Shown: positions 1 to 6,630 of the stretch, one piece after another
Numbering within the stretch: position 1 is the stretch's first letter
How the letters are laid out: the number at the start of each line of letters is the position of its first letter
Source: Gammaproteobacteria bacterium UBA1119
Lineage (GTDB): Bacteria; Pseudomonadota; Gammaproteobacteria; Pseudomonadales; Azotimanducaceae
DNA: 12,403 nt
Direction of reading: 5' to 3'
Assembly (NCBI GenBank): GCA_002313255.1
Contig: DCBA01000011.1
Location: forward strand, 1 to 12,403
The notes under the pieces: generated by a model
What the model was told of the DNA's origin: nothing
Databases searched by the model: none
What the model saw: the letters and a program-made list of their open reading frames with translations, nothing else
Program-made: the position numbers and the translations under genes

Positions 1-426
1 TGCGACGTACGCGTTGCGAGCGCGTCAACAACGCTAACCGATTCACGCATCCACCAAGGTCGAACAGCATCGACGGGGATCGCCTACATGCTCCCAAAAC
101 TCATCGGCCAATCGCAGGCGATGCGAATCTTATTGCTCGGGGAAACGCTGTCCGCCGCGGAACTTCGGAGAATTCATTTTGTCCATGAGGTCGTTGAGGA
201 TGGCGAATTTGCGGAACATGCGCGCACATTGGCGAACCAAATCGCGACCATGGCGACGCGCGCCTGGGAAGTTCATAAAATGCAGGTCGTGCCTCAGCTG
301 GACCTCGGCTTTGATGCGGCCATGGTACACAGTCTCGGTATCCGCCAGACCCACGTCATCGAAGATCGCGCCGAAGGGATGCGCGCGTGGCGTGAAAAAC
401 GCGATCCGGAGTTTACCGGTCGATGA
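1..426 (+). CDS. Enoyl-CoA hydratase/isomerase (crotonase) family protein, 5'-truncated
   Basis: The reading frame is open from base 1 to the TGA at 424-426, giving 141 visible residues; the start lies outside the window. The visible part is the C-terminal half of a crotonase: a CDVRVAS segment, a Y-x-LPKLIG segment near residues 29-36, the LLLGETLSAAEL segment at 44-55, and the common C-terminal ending KRDPEFTGR. Crotonases act on acyl-CoA thioesters in the cytoplasm. By eye alignment to rat crotonase, the position of catalytic Glu144 falls in DSRI (about residue 16, Arg) and that of Glu164 in AMRI (Arg42), so simple water addition is doubtful. The N-terminal oxyanion-hole motif cannot be checked. 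Its stop overlaps the next start by four bases (ATGA), so it is the upstream member of a coupled operon. Family assignment is secure; the substrate is unknown. Confidence 0.9.
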   Translation, partial: CDVRVASASTTLTDSRIHQGRTASTGIAYMLPKLIGQSQAMRILLLGETLSAAELRRIHFVHEVVEDGEFAEHARTLANQIATMATRAWEVHKMQVVPQLDLGFDAAMVHSLGIRQTHVIEDRAEGMRAWREKRDPEFTGR

Positions 427-1154
427 GCTCTAGCGAAGCACTGAGGATTGAAGACAACGGGCCGGTTCGGCACCTTATTCTCAATCGTCCCGAAAAACTG
501 AATGCCATTGACATTACCCAACATGAACGCTTGATGTCGGCGTTCGTCGAAGTAGAACGCAATGCCGACATTCGAGTCCTTGCGCTTTCTGGCGAGGGTC
601 GCGGATTTTGTGCCGGCGATGATTTAACGGCCGAGAAACGCACGGGTCCCAACCCTCATGCTAAACGCGCCGTCGACCTAGAAATGGGCTCCGGTCCCGC
701 CGTCCTACTCGAATCTTGCGCGATTTTGCGTCGTCTGACCAAACCCACAGTCGCGCTGATGCATGGCGTCGCGCTAGGTTCGGGCTATGACTACAGCCTC
801 TCTTGTGATTTTAGGTTGGTCACGGAAGATATTCGCTACGGCGATCCGCGTATCGACCGTGCGCTTTGGGCAGCTGAGGGTTGGTCGTATAAGCTGCCGC
901 GTCTGACGAATCAGTCCGTGGTGACGCCCATTGCTTATCTAGGACGCCTTATGAACGGAAATCAGGCGCTTGAGTACGGTCTCGCACACGCAATCCTGGA
1001 CATCGAGTCCGATATACGAGCGGCGGCCCGACCCTTTTTAGTCGCACTCAGCCTTCTTGATGCCGAGGCATACTCGTCCACTAAAGCAGCGATCTTAGAT
1101 GGACTCGACGCGACGTTCGAGCAATCCTTAACCATGCAAGCGACGCAACCATGA
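423..1154 (+). CDS. Enoyl-CoA hydratase/isomerase (crotonase) family protein
   Basis: This 243-residue protein is slightly shorter than the usual 255-290 residues of the family. Diagnostic segments are LILNRPEKLNAI (18-29), the first oxyanion-hole motif GRGFCAGDDL (59-68), HGVALGSGYDYSLSCD (114-129, second oxyanion hole) and WSYKLPRL (154-161). The crotonase fold binds acyl-CoA and stabilises an enolate. The position equivalent to Glu144 of rat crotonase reads GDPRI (Arg143), and the Glu164 region reads VVTPIAYLG, with no Glu. Either another crotonase reaction (isomerase, retro-Claisen, dehalogenase-like) or a non-catalytic role is possible. The ATG overlaps the previous stop (ATGA), and its own TGA overlaps the next ATG the same way, so the three genes are probably translated together. 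The C-terminus lacks the usual PEFTGR tail. Confidence 0.92.
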   Translation: MSSSEALRIEDNGPVRHLILNRPEKLNAIDITQHERLMSAFVEVERNADIRVLALSGEGRGFCAGDDLTAEKRTGPNPHAKRAVDLEMGSGPAVLLESCAILRRLTKPTVALMHGVALGSGYDYSLSCDFRLVTEDIRYGDPRIDRALWAAEGWSYKLPRLTNQSVVTPIAYLGRLMNGNQALEYGLAHAILDIESDIRAAARPFLVALSLLDAEAYSSTKAAILDGLDATFEQSLTMQATQP

Positions 1155-2731
1155 CGTTACTGACCGACAGAGAAGTTCAGGAGTTTATTGTCAACGGATT
1201 CTTACGGTTGCAGCCCGATGTCGACCCCGAGGTACATGCAGGCATCGATCAGAAGCTTCGTTTCGCGACCGAACAAGAATTCCCGATGGGAAACAACATT
1301 GTGTCACGGGTCCCAGCATTGTGGGACGTCGTCCGTTGCCCACGCGTTCACGGTGCCCTCGTGAGTCTACTTGGAGCCGGCTATTTCGTGCATCCTCATC
1401 GTGCAATACACACGAACGTCCCGGTCGAAGATCCAAGCGTCAGTTACCCGGAAGACCACGCCGGGCCGCCGCTTGGAAAAGGCTCAATGGCTGGATCGGG
1501 CTGGCACCAGGATGCACAAAGCCCACTCTCACGGATGCGCCATCACGTCCCACGGTATCTGATCGGATTCTATTTCCCACACGACACACCCAAATTAATG
1601 GGACCGACCAGAATACAGGCCGGCAGTTATCTGTACGCGCATCCGGTCGCACCCCACGGCGTCGTGATACCCGAAGACGTGACCGCGGGTACATTCTTCT
1701 TGTTGCATTTCGACACCGTTCACGCCGGTTGGGTCAACCGCCTAGACCAAACACGCTACATGGTGAAATTCGTGTTCACTCGTACGGAACACCCGTTCGG
1801 CCCCACATGGAATCACGACAACTCCCGCTGGCAGCGCCCGACAACTTGTATTCCGACATTCGACGTGGAGCCCGCTTGGTCCTTTATTTGGAATTGGATG
1901 CGCGGCGAATCGCAAACGAGCCGGCCAGCACCATCTGAAAGCGCGAACCACCACGCCGCACTGAACGGTGATGATCAAGTAGCACGTTTAAACGCGATCT
2001 ATAACCTCGCCCACAGATCCGAAATTGAGGAGCTAGCGAGCCGCATCGAAGCACTGAGCGGGTTAGGTATGCATGAGCGATCCTTGGCAAAGGACAAAAA
2101 CGGAAAGACAAAGCCGCAAGACGATATCGATGGTTATCCTAGGCGATGGAATGAGCGGGCGGTGGTGGTGGACGATGCCGCCTACTCCCTCGCCGCAGTC
2201 GGGAAAGAAGCGATACCGGCACTGACGTCATTACTTGGTGCAAAAGACCCGTGGGTTGTGATCAACGCACTGTTCGCGCTCGGAGAAATCGGGCCTGCTG
2301 CACGACACGCATTGCCGCAAGTGATCCGATTGCTCGAACACCCCAAACAACAAGTCGTTCGGCAAGCTTTGGACACGCTCGGCGCGATCGGCGGTGACAT
2401 TGGCGAAGCGCTACCGCAAATACACGCGCTTCTCCAGGAAACAAATCCCAACTGGCAAACTCCCCAAGTTTATCGGGGCTGGACCGGACAAGATCAGGTA
2501 CGTTTAAACGCCGTCCTCGCAATCCTGTCGTGCCTGAACGAACCCGCTAACCATGCTTCGATCGAATCGATATTGATCGCCTCCCTCGACGATCCAAACG
2601 GTTATGTCCCCGCGGTTGCCACTGAAGGGCTCGTGAGGTTGGGTTCAAAAACCGGTATCGAAGCATCCGTCCGCTATCTGCAGGACCGACGTTGGGATGA
2701 CACACTAATTGGACGCGTCAAACCCTTCTAG
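1151..2731 (+). CDS. Phytanoyl-CoA dioxygenase (PhyH)-like domain fused to C-terminal HEAT repeats
   Basis: The protein has 526 residues and two parts. Residues 1-250 resemble the PhyH family of Fe(II)/2-oxoglutarate oxygenases. GWHQDAQ at 117-123 gives the H119-x-D121 metal pair, TVHAGWVNR at 189-197 gives the distal His191, and Arg202 is placed to bind 2-oxoglutarate. Known relatives hydroxylate phytanoyl-CoA or diverse small molecules. After a polar linker (about 251-273), residues 274-510 carry five to six alpha-helical HEAT-like repeats, clearest at 335-362, 365-395, 397-428, 446-479 and 480-510, with recurring A-x-x-x-L-A-x-I/V-G patterns and L-P-Q-I/V. HEAT repeats normally bind proteins; the fusion suggests a scaffolded or partner-dependent oxygenase. 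It is third in an ATGA-coupled operon after two crotonases, and its stop overlaps the convergent gene's stop in CTAG. Oxygenase chemistry is likely; substrate and partner are unknown. Confidence 0.85.
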   Translation: MTLLTDREVQEFIVNGFLRLQPDVDPEVHAGIDQKLRFATEQEFPMGNNIVSRVPALWDVVRCPRVHGALVSLLGAGYFVHPHRAIHTNVPVEDPSVSYPEDHAGPPLGKGSMAGSGWHQDAQSPLSRMRHHVPRYLIGFYFPHDTPKLMGPTRIQAGSYLYAHPVAPHGVVIPEDVTAGTFFLLHFDTVHAGWVNRLDQTRYMVKFVFTRTEHPFGPTWNHDNSRWQRPTTCIPTFDVEPAWSFIWNWMRGESQTSRPAPSESANHHAALNGDDQVARLNAIYNLAHRSEIEELASRIEALSGLGMHERSLAKDKNGKTKPQDDIDGYPRRWNERAVVVDDAAYSLAAVGKEAIPALTSLLGAKDPWVVINALFALGEIGPAARHALPQVIRLLEHPKQQVVRQALDTLGAIGGDIGEALPQIHALLQETNPNWQTPQVYRGWTGQDQVRLNAVLAILSCLNEPANHASIESILIASLDDPNGYVPAVATEGLVRLGSKTGIEASVRYLQDRRWDDTLIGRVKPF

Positions 2732-3321
2732 ATCGGTACCGGCTCTTGTTCGCTAGAAAGTAGCCAACGAATCATTGGTAAATGCTCACGACCCTGAAAG
2801 GTCTGACCCTCGACAAGGTACATGGGTACATTAAATACGCCTTCCGCTTCCAACGACGTACGGAGCGAATCTAGTTCTTCTCGCATCGCGTCCGAGTCAA
2901 ACGTCGAAGCGCCTGACGAAGCTAGCGCGTCGGCAACGGACTGGGCGTCATCGAGGTCCATCAACCCCGACCAAAAACGCGAAAATACGGTTTGCGCATA
3001 GTGGAGACCGACGCCCTCCCGATTGCCCCAGAGGAGCCCTAGCAACGACATTGTCGAGTCGACGCCACGATTATCCGCAATGAGCTCAATATTCTGCAGC
3101 TCGGCGTAACGCTTTAGATCGGCCCCGTAATACTCTGCCCGCACGCGCGCATGTCGTTCACTGACGGTCTCTTCCCCCTCCTCCGCCTGCGAGAGGACCG
3201 ATACCTCCGTTCGATAAGGTAACAGAGCAAAGGGCACGCCGAGCTCCTCGGCCAGAGCCATGGTTGGCCCCAACGAAAGCCATGACAGCGCGTTCTTAAA
3301 GTCGATCACCAACCGAATCAC
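2728..3321 (-). CDS. DsbA-fold thioredoxin-like protein, 2-hydroxychromene-2-carboxylate isomerase / kappa-GST type (divergent paralogue)
   Basis: I start this gene at the GTG at 3319-3321. It overlaps the upstream stop as GTGA, has a purine-rich AGAGAA just upstream, and leaves 197 residues beginning MIRLVIDFKNALSWLS, which is where the family normally begins. An in-frame upstream extension to 3390 would lie inside the neighbouring gene and is unlikely. Family marks are the N-terminal beta strand VIDF, a helical middle with LLGLLWGN (93-100), and a C-terminal thioredoxin half with cis-proline P166 in NVPMYLVEGQTFQGREHLPM (164-183). Kappa-class enzymes activate glutathione with a Ser in DFxSP; here that position is Asn10 (DFKNAL), so this copy may be inactive or a structural partner. 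It is co-transcribed with the paralogue upstream, and its TAG overlaps the convergent PhyH-HEAT stop. Confidence 0.85.
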   Translation of the reverse strand: MIRLVIDFKNALSWLSLGPTMALAEELGVPFALLPYRTEVSVLSQAEEGEETVSERHARVRAEYYGADLKRYAELQNIELIADNRGVDSTMSLLGLLWGNREGVGLHYAQTVFSRFWSGLMDLDDAQSVADALASSGASTFDSDAMREELDSLRTSLEAEGVFNVPMYLVEGQTFQGREHLPMIRWLLSSEQEPVPI

Positions 3322-4016
3322 GGTTTTTTCTCTGGGAAGTGCTGATAGGCAATATCGGGCGGCGAACCATGCTTCCCACCCAAAATCCAACGAACCATCG
3401 GCAGATGTTCCCGTCCAAAGAATCGATCACCATCAATCACGTATGTTGGCACACCAAAAATTCCTGCTGGATGCAATGCGTCTTGTAATTGGTCGTGTAG
3501 CTTACGACCGTCGCCCACCAAATATTCTCGAAAACCGCTTACAGCGCATCCGGATTCACCAAGCACTGACTCAAGTACCGTCGGATCTTCAATATCCAGC
3601 TCACGCCGCCAGAATCGCTCAAAGATCCGATCCATATATGCCATGAGCTGAGCGCTTCCATGGTCTTTCGCCCACAGCATGCCAATGGCAGCGCCAGACG
3701 AATCCCAAATCTTTCGGGGGCCGTAGAGGATCATGTCTTTCAGGCGGGCGTAACGCTTTGCATCCATGTACGCGTAGCGAACGCCGTTCCACTGTCTCGG
3801 CGTTCGGTTGTCCTCAACCAGGTTGCCCTTGTCATCCGTTCGCGCCGAACCCAAGAAGCTCGGAATGTCGAGCGTTAAAGGACGCCAATCGATTTTGATC
3901 TGATAGTCACGCTCCAATTGAGCCGTCGGATCTTTCGCCAGATACGCGTACGGGCTCTTGAAATCGAGGTAGACGATGAGCGGGTTGTCCGAGATCAGCG
4001 GGTTCATCCAGCGCAT
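3318..4016 (-). CDS. 2-hydroxychromene-2-carboxylate isomerase-like / kappa-GST-type DsbA-family protein
   Basis: The protein has 232 residues. Residues 13-27 (LIVYLDFKSPYAYLA) match the N-terminal thioredoxin strand and active-site loop, with Ser21 at the position that activates glutathione in kappa GSTs and HCCA isomerases. An inserted helical domain spans roughly 60-180, with MLWAKDHG at 113-120. The second thioredoxin half has cis-proline P190 in GVPTYVIDGDRFFGREHLPM (188-207). The founding enzyme isomerises 2-hydroxychromene-2-carboxylate in naphthalene degradation, but most members are uncharacterised oxidoreductases or isomerases. The start could also be the ATG at 4007 (MNPLIS), since no strong ribosome-binding site separates the two. 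It is divergent from the carboxyltransferase gene with only 46 bases between starts, and coupled by GTGA to its degenerate paralogue downstream. Confidence 0.88.
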   Translation of the reverse strand: MRWMNPLISDNPLIVYLDFKSPYAYLAKDPTAQLERDYQIKIDWRPLTLDIPSFLGSARTDDKGNLVEDNRTPRQWNGVRYAYMDAKRYARLKDMILYGPRKIWDSSGAAIGMLWAKDHGSAQLMAYMDRIFERFWRRELDIEDPTVLESVLGESGCAVSGFREYLVGDGRKLHDQLQDALHPAGIFGVPTYVIDGDRFFGREHLPMVRWILGGKHGSPPDIAYQHFPEKKP

Positions 4017-4021
4017 GATAA

Positions 4022-4045
4022 GCTCGCTTGCTTCTCCGCGCGAGC
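4022..4045. promoter_or_regulatory. Inverted repeat in a 46-base divergent intergenic region
   Basis: GCTCGC at 4022-4027 and GCGAGC at 4040-4045 are perfect inverted complements separated by 12 bases. They sit between the divergent starts at 4016 (-) and 4063 (+). The gap is so short that the two promoters must overlap each other or the coding regions, so one site could control both. This is a six-base match in GC-rich DNA, so chance is possible. Confidence 0.3.
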
Positions 4046-4062
4046 CAGTCGAACGAACAACG

Positions 4063-5616
4063 ATGAGCTGGAAAGACGACGTCGATGAACTAAACCGCCA
4101 GGTCGAAATGGCGGGACAAATGGGCGGTCACGACAGCGTCGCATTTCATCATGGCCGCGGCAAACTGACTGTGCGAGAACGGATCGCGCTACTCGAGGAC
4201 CCTGGTACATTTCAGGAAATCGGCGCGATTGCCGGTACGGCGACCTGGGATGGCCATCAGGTCACCGATTTGAAGCCTTCCAATACAATCATTGGCACTT
4301 GCCTGATCAACGGTCGAAAGATTGCTTTTTCCGGAGGCGACTTCACCATTCGGGGTGGAGCGTCCGATGCGTCTATCGGGAACAAAAGCCAGTACGCCGA
4401 ACAATACGCGCTCGATACCCGGATCCCGTACATCCGACTACTCGACGCGACCGGCGGCAGTGTCAAAACGTTTGAAAAAATTGGGCGAACGTATCTTCCC
4501 GGGAATTCAGGTACCAACATTTCTGCCGAGTTGCTACAACACGTACCTGTGGTTTCGGCCGTACTCGGATCCGTCGCAGGCCTCCCGGCCGTCCAAGCTT
4601 GCCTTTGTCATTTCAACGTCATGGTCAAAGGGACCAGTCAAGTATTTGTCGCGGGTCCAAAAGTCGTCGAACAAGCGACCGGCCAAACCATCTCCAAAGA
4701 AGAACTCGGCGACGAACGGACACAACTGAAAAACGGTGTCATCATGAATCTAGCGGAGAGCGAGGCAGACGCCATTTCTCAAATCCGTCGGTTTCTCTCT
4801 TACCTACCAACAAGTGTGTGGGAAATCCCACCCGTTATCACTCCCAAAGATGATCCCGACCGGCGTGAAGAATCGCTCCTGTCGGTGGTCCCAAAAGATC
4901 GACGCAAAATCTACGAACCTCGCGACGTGATCCATGCCGTGGTCGATACCGAAAGCTTTTTTGAAATAGCGCCTTTCTACGGTCGTGCGCGTGTAACCGG
5001 ACTGGCTCGCGTCAACGGTATCGCGTGTGGCGTTATGGCCAACCATCCGAAATTTAACGGTGGTTCGATGGACATCGCTGCGGGTGAAAAGACCGTTCGT
5101 ATTCTCGAACTTTGTGAGACATTTCATTTGCCCCTGGTTTACTTCGCTGACGAACCAGGATTTTCGGTCGGACCTGCCCAAGAAAAAATGGGTATCGTTC
5201 GCGCCGGCGCCCGCGTCGTAACAACGCTTGCCAGAACACAAACTCCCTATATTTGTTTCATTATGAGGCAACTCTACGGCGTCGCAGGAGGTTTGCACCA
5301 GCGCGGCGGTGCGGGACTGTACAGGCGGTACGCGTGGCCATCGACGCACGGAGGATCAATGCACATCGAAGGTGGTACGGCCATCGCCTACAAACGAGAG
5401 ATCGAAAACGCGGACGATCCCGATGCCAAACGCGAGGAAATCGAAGCGCGACTGCAATCGATATCGTCGCCGTTCAGAAACGCCCACGCTTTCGGCGTTG
5501 AGGACATCATCGACCCGAGGGACACCCGACCCCTGCTCGTGGACTTTATCGCCGACGCTCAACGCGTTATCGCGAGTCAGCTGGGCCCGGTTTCAGGAAG
5601 CAGCTACCGTCCCTAG
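4063..5616 (+). CDS. Acyl-CoA carboxylase carboxyltransferase (beta) subunit
   Basis: From the ATG at 4063 the protein has 517 residues, the usual length for propionyl-, methylcrotonyl- or acetyl-CoA carboxylase beta subunits. An in-frame ATG at 3976 would overlap the divergent gene by 41 bases and adds a non-family leader, so I reject it. Family features are HHGRGKLTVRERIALLEDPGTFQEIG (29-54), SGGDFTIRGGASD (90-102), DATGGSVKTFEKIGRTYLPG (128-147), VAGPKVVEQATGQTISKEELG (196-216) and FADEPGFSVGPAQEKMGIVRAGARVV (361-386). The enzyme transfers CO2 from biotin to an acyl-CoA. The DATGGSVK segment replaces the DSxGAR form of classical beta subunits, and the usual THxxSGVADH segment reads TQLKNGVIMNL (220-230), so this is a divergent subfamily. 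No biotin carboxylase or biotin carrier gene is in the window; the partner must be elsewhere. The acyl substrate is unknown. Confidence 0.93.
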   Translation: MSWKDDVDELNRQVEMAGQMGGHDSVAFHHGRGKLTVRERIALLEDPGTFQEIGAIAGTATWDGHQVTDLKPSNTIIGTCLINGRKIAFSGGDFTIRGGASDASIGNKSQYAEQYALDTRIPYIRLLDATGGSVKTFEKIGRTYLPGNSGTNISAELLQHVPVVSAVLGSVAGLPAVQACLCHFNVMVKGTSQVFVAGPKVVEQATGQTISKEELGDERTQLKNGVIMNLAESEADAISQIRRFLSYLPTSVWEIPPVITPKDDPDRREESLLSVVPKDRRKIYEPRDVIHAVVDTESFFEIAPFYGRARVTGLARVNGIACGVMANHPKFNGGSMDIAAGEKTVRILELCETFHLPLVYFADEPGFSVGPAQEKMGIVRAGARVVTTLARTQTPYICFIMRQLYGVAGGLHQRGGAGLYRRYAWPSTHGGSMHIEGGTAIAYKREIENADDPDAKREEIEARLQSISSPFRNAHAFGVEDIIDPRDTRPLLVDFIADAQRVIASQLGPVSGSSYRP

Positions 5617-5672
5617 TCAGCGCGCGGCAGCATCACGATCAGTCGGATCGAGCCTTACGCGGATTGAATCAA

Positions 5673-6557
5673 CTATCGACGACCGCGATTCAGGGGATCG
5701 AATGGCGATGCCGCCGACATATCCCTTACGGTCTCGGTTTGGTCCATGAGCTCATCAAAGGTCGCATCGGTTCCGAGCGAGATTCCCTGGTTCGTGTAAG
5801 TCTGAGACCGCGAATACCGACCGCCCGACGCGTGAATCGTATTCGCTGACGGCGCATCCTCACTGCACATGAGTAGGACAGCGGGCGTAACCAGCGCTGG
5901 ATCCATTTCAGCCGGTGGTGGTCCATCAGCATCGAATCGCGATCCCGGAACACTTGCCGTCATCCGCGTTGCCGCACCCGGCGCCAAACAATTTACCCGA
6001 ATGTTGTGGGACGCTCCTTCAATCGCTAGAACGTTCATCAAGCCCAGCATCGCCATCTTAGCTGCACCGTAGTTGGCTTGACCGAAATTCCCAAAAATAC
6101 CCGACGTTGAACTGGTAAAGACCACTCTGCCCCAATTCTTTTCGTACATGATCGGCCAAGCCGCTTTGGTGACGTACGCCGATCCACGCAAATGCACGTC
6201 GATGACCAAATCGAATTCATCAAGTGTCATGTTTTTGAATGACTTGTCTCGCAAGATTCCCGCGTTGTTGACGACAATATCCACGCTACCGAAGGCTGCT
6301 ACCGCGTCATCAACGATGCTTTTCGCACCATCACGGTCTGATACCGACGCCTTGTTGGCAATGGCGACCCCTCCGGCAGCGGTGATTTCTTCGACGACGA
6401 CGTCGGCCATATCGCTCGCACCAGCACCGTGCACACTACCACCAAGATCGTTAACGACAACCTTCGCTCCACGTTCAGCAAACGCCAATGCGTGGCAGCG
6501 TCCGAGACCGCCACCTGCCCCTGTGACAATGGCTACTTTGCCTTCAAAATCGCTCAT
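5673..6557 (-). CDS. SDR-family (3R)-hydroxyacyl-CoA dehydrogenase, MFE-2/HSD17B4-like
   Basis: This 294-residue protein strongly resembles the N-terminal dehydrogenase domain of peroxisomal multifunctional enzyme type 2. It has TGAGGGLGR (12-20, cofactor loop), VVNDLGGSVHGAG (34-46, NAD-preferring Asp37), NNAGILRDKSF (97-107), DVHLRG (120-125), TSSTSGIFGNFGQANYGAAK (148-167) and LAIEGASHNIRVN (177-189). The catalytic set is Ser150, Tyr163 and Lys167. The reaction is NAD-dependent oxidation of (3R)-3-hydroxyacyl-CoA to 3-ketoacyl-CoA; here the domain stands alone, without the MaoC hydratase and SCP2 domains of MFE-2. A strong ribosome-binding site (GGAAGGGGG at 6562-6570, minus strand) supports the start. 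It is monocistronic, divergent from another SDR across 73 bases, and convergent with the carboxyltransferase across 56 bases in which I see no terminator. Confidence 0.92.
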   Translation of the reverse strand: MSDFEGKVAIVTGAGGGLGRCHALAFAERGAKVVVNDLGGSVHGAGASDMADVVVEEITAAGGVAIANKASVSDRDGAKSIVDDAVAAFGSVDIVVNNAGILRDKSFKNMTLDEFDLVIDVHLRGSAYVTKAAWPIMYEKNWGRVVFTSSTSGIFGNFGQANYGAAKMAMLGLMNVLAIEGASHNIRVNCLAPGAATRMTASVPGSRFDADGPPPAEMDPALVTPAVLLMCSEDAPSANTIHASGGRYSRSQTYTNQGISLGTDATFDELMDQTETVRDMSAASPFDPLNRGRR

Positions 6558-6572
6558 ACAACCCCCTTCCCT

Positions 6573-6585
6573 CTAACCGCGTTAG
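6573..6585. promoter_or_regulatory. Candidate operator between divergent SDR genes
   Basis: CTAAC-CGC-GTTAG is a perfect inverted repeat with five-base arms and a three-base spacer, located in the 73-base region between the divergent SDR starts at 6557 and 6631. It lies just upstream of the ribosome-binding site of the minus-strand gene. Its size and symmetry fit a dimeric repressor site, but no regulator gene is in the window and I found no second copy. Confidence 0.35.
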
Positions 6586-6630
6586 CGAATGTTATTTCAA
6601 ACCATGTGCCGACAATGATACAAGTTCGTT

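Noticed and set aside
1321..1938. Long plus-strand frame inside the PhyH-HEAT gene
   Set aside because: Low-complexity, Arg/Pro-rich translation with no family likeness; it is a shadow of the gene with clear H-x-D and HEAT motifs.
3322..3390. Longer N-terminus for the downstream isomerase-like protein
   Set aside because: It would overlap the upstream paralogue's C-terminus by about 70 bases; the GTG overlapping its stop gives the family-typical N-terminus.
3976..4062. Upstream start for the carboxyltransferase
   Set aside because: The extra 29 residues overlap the divergent gene and do not resemble the family; MSWKDDVDEL at 4063 does.
4804..5349. 181-codon minus-strand frame opposite the carboxyltransferase gene
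   Set aside because: No recognisable motif, and the opposite strand encodes a full-length conserved enzyme over the same bases.
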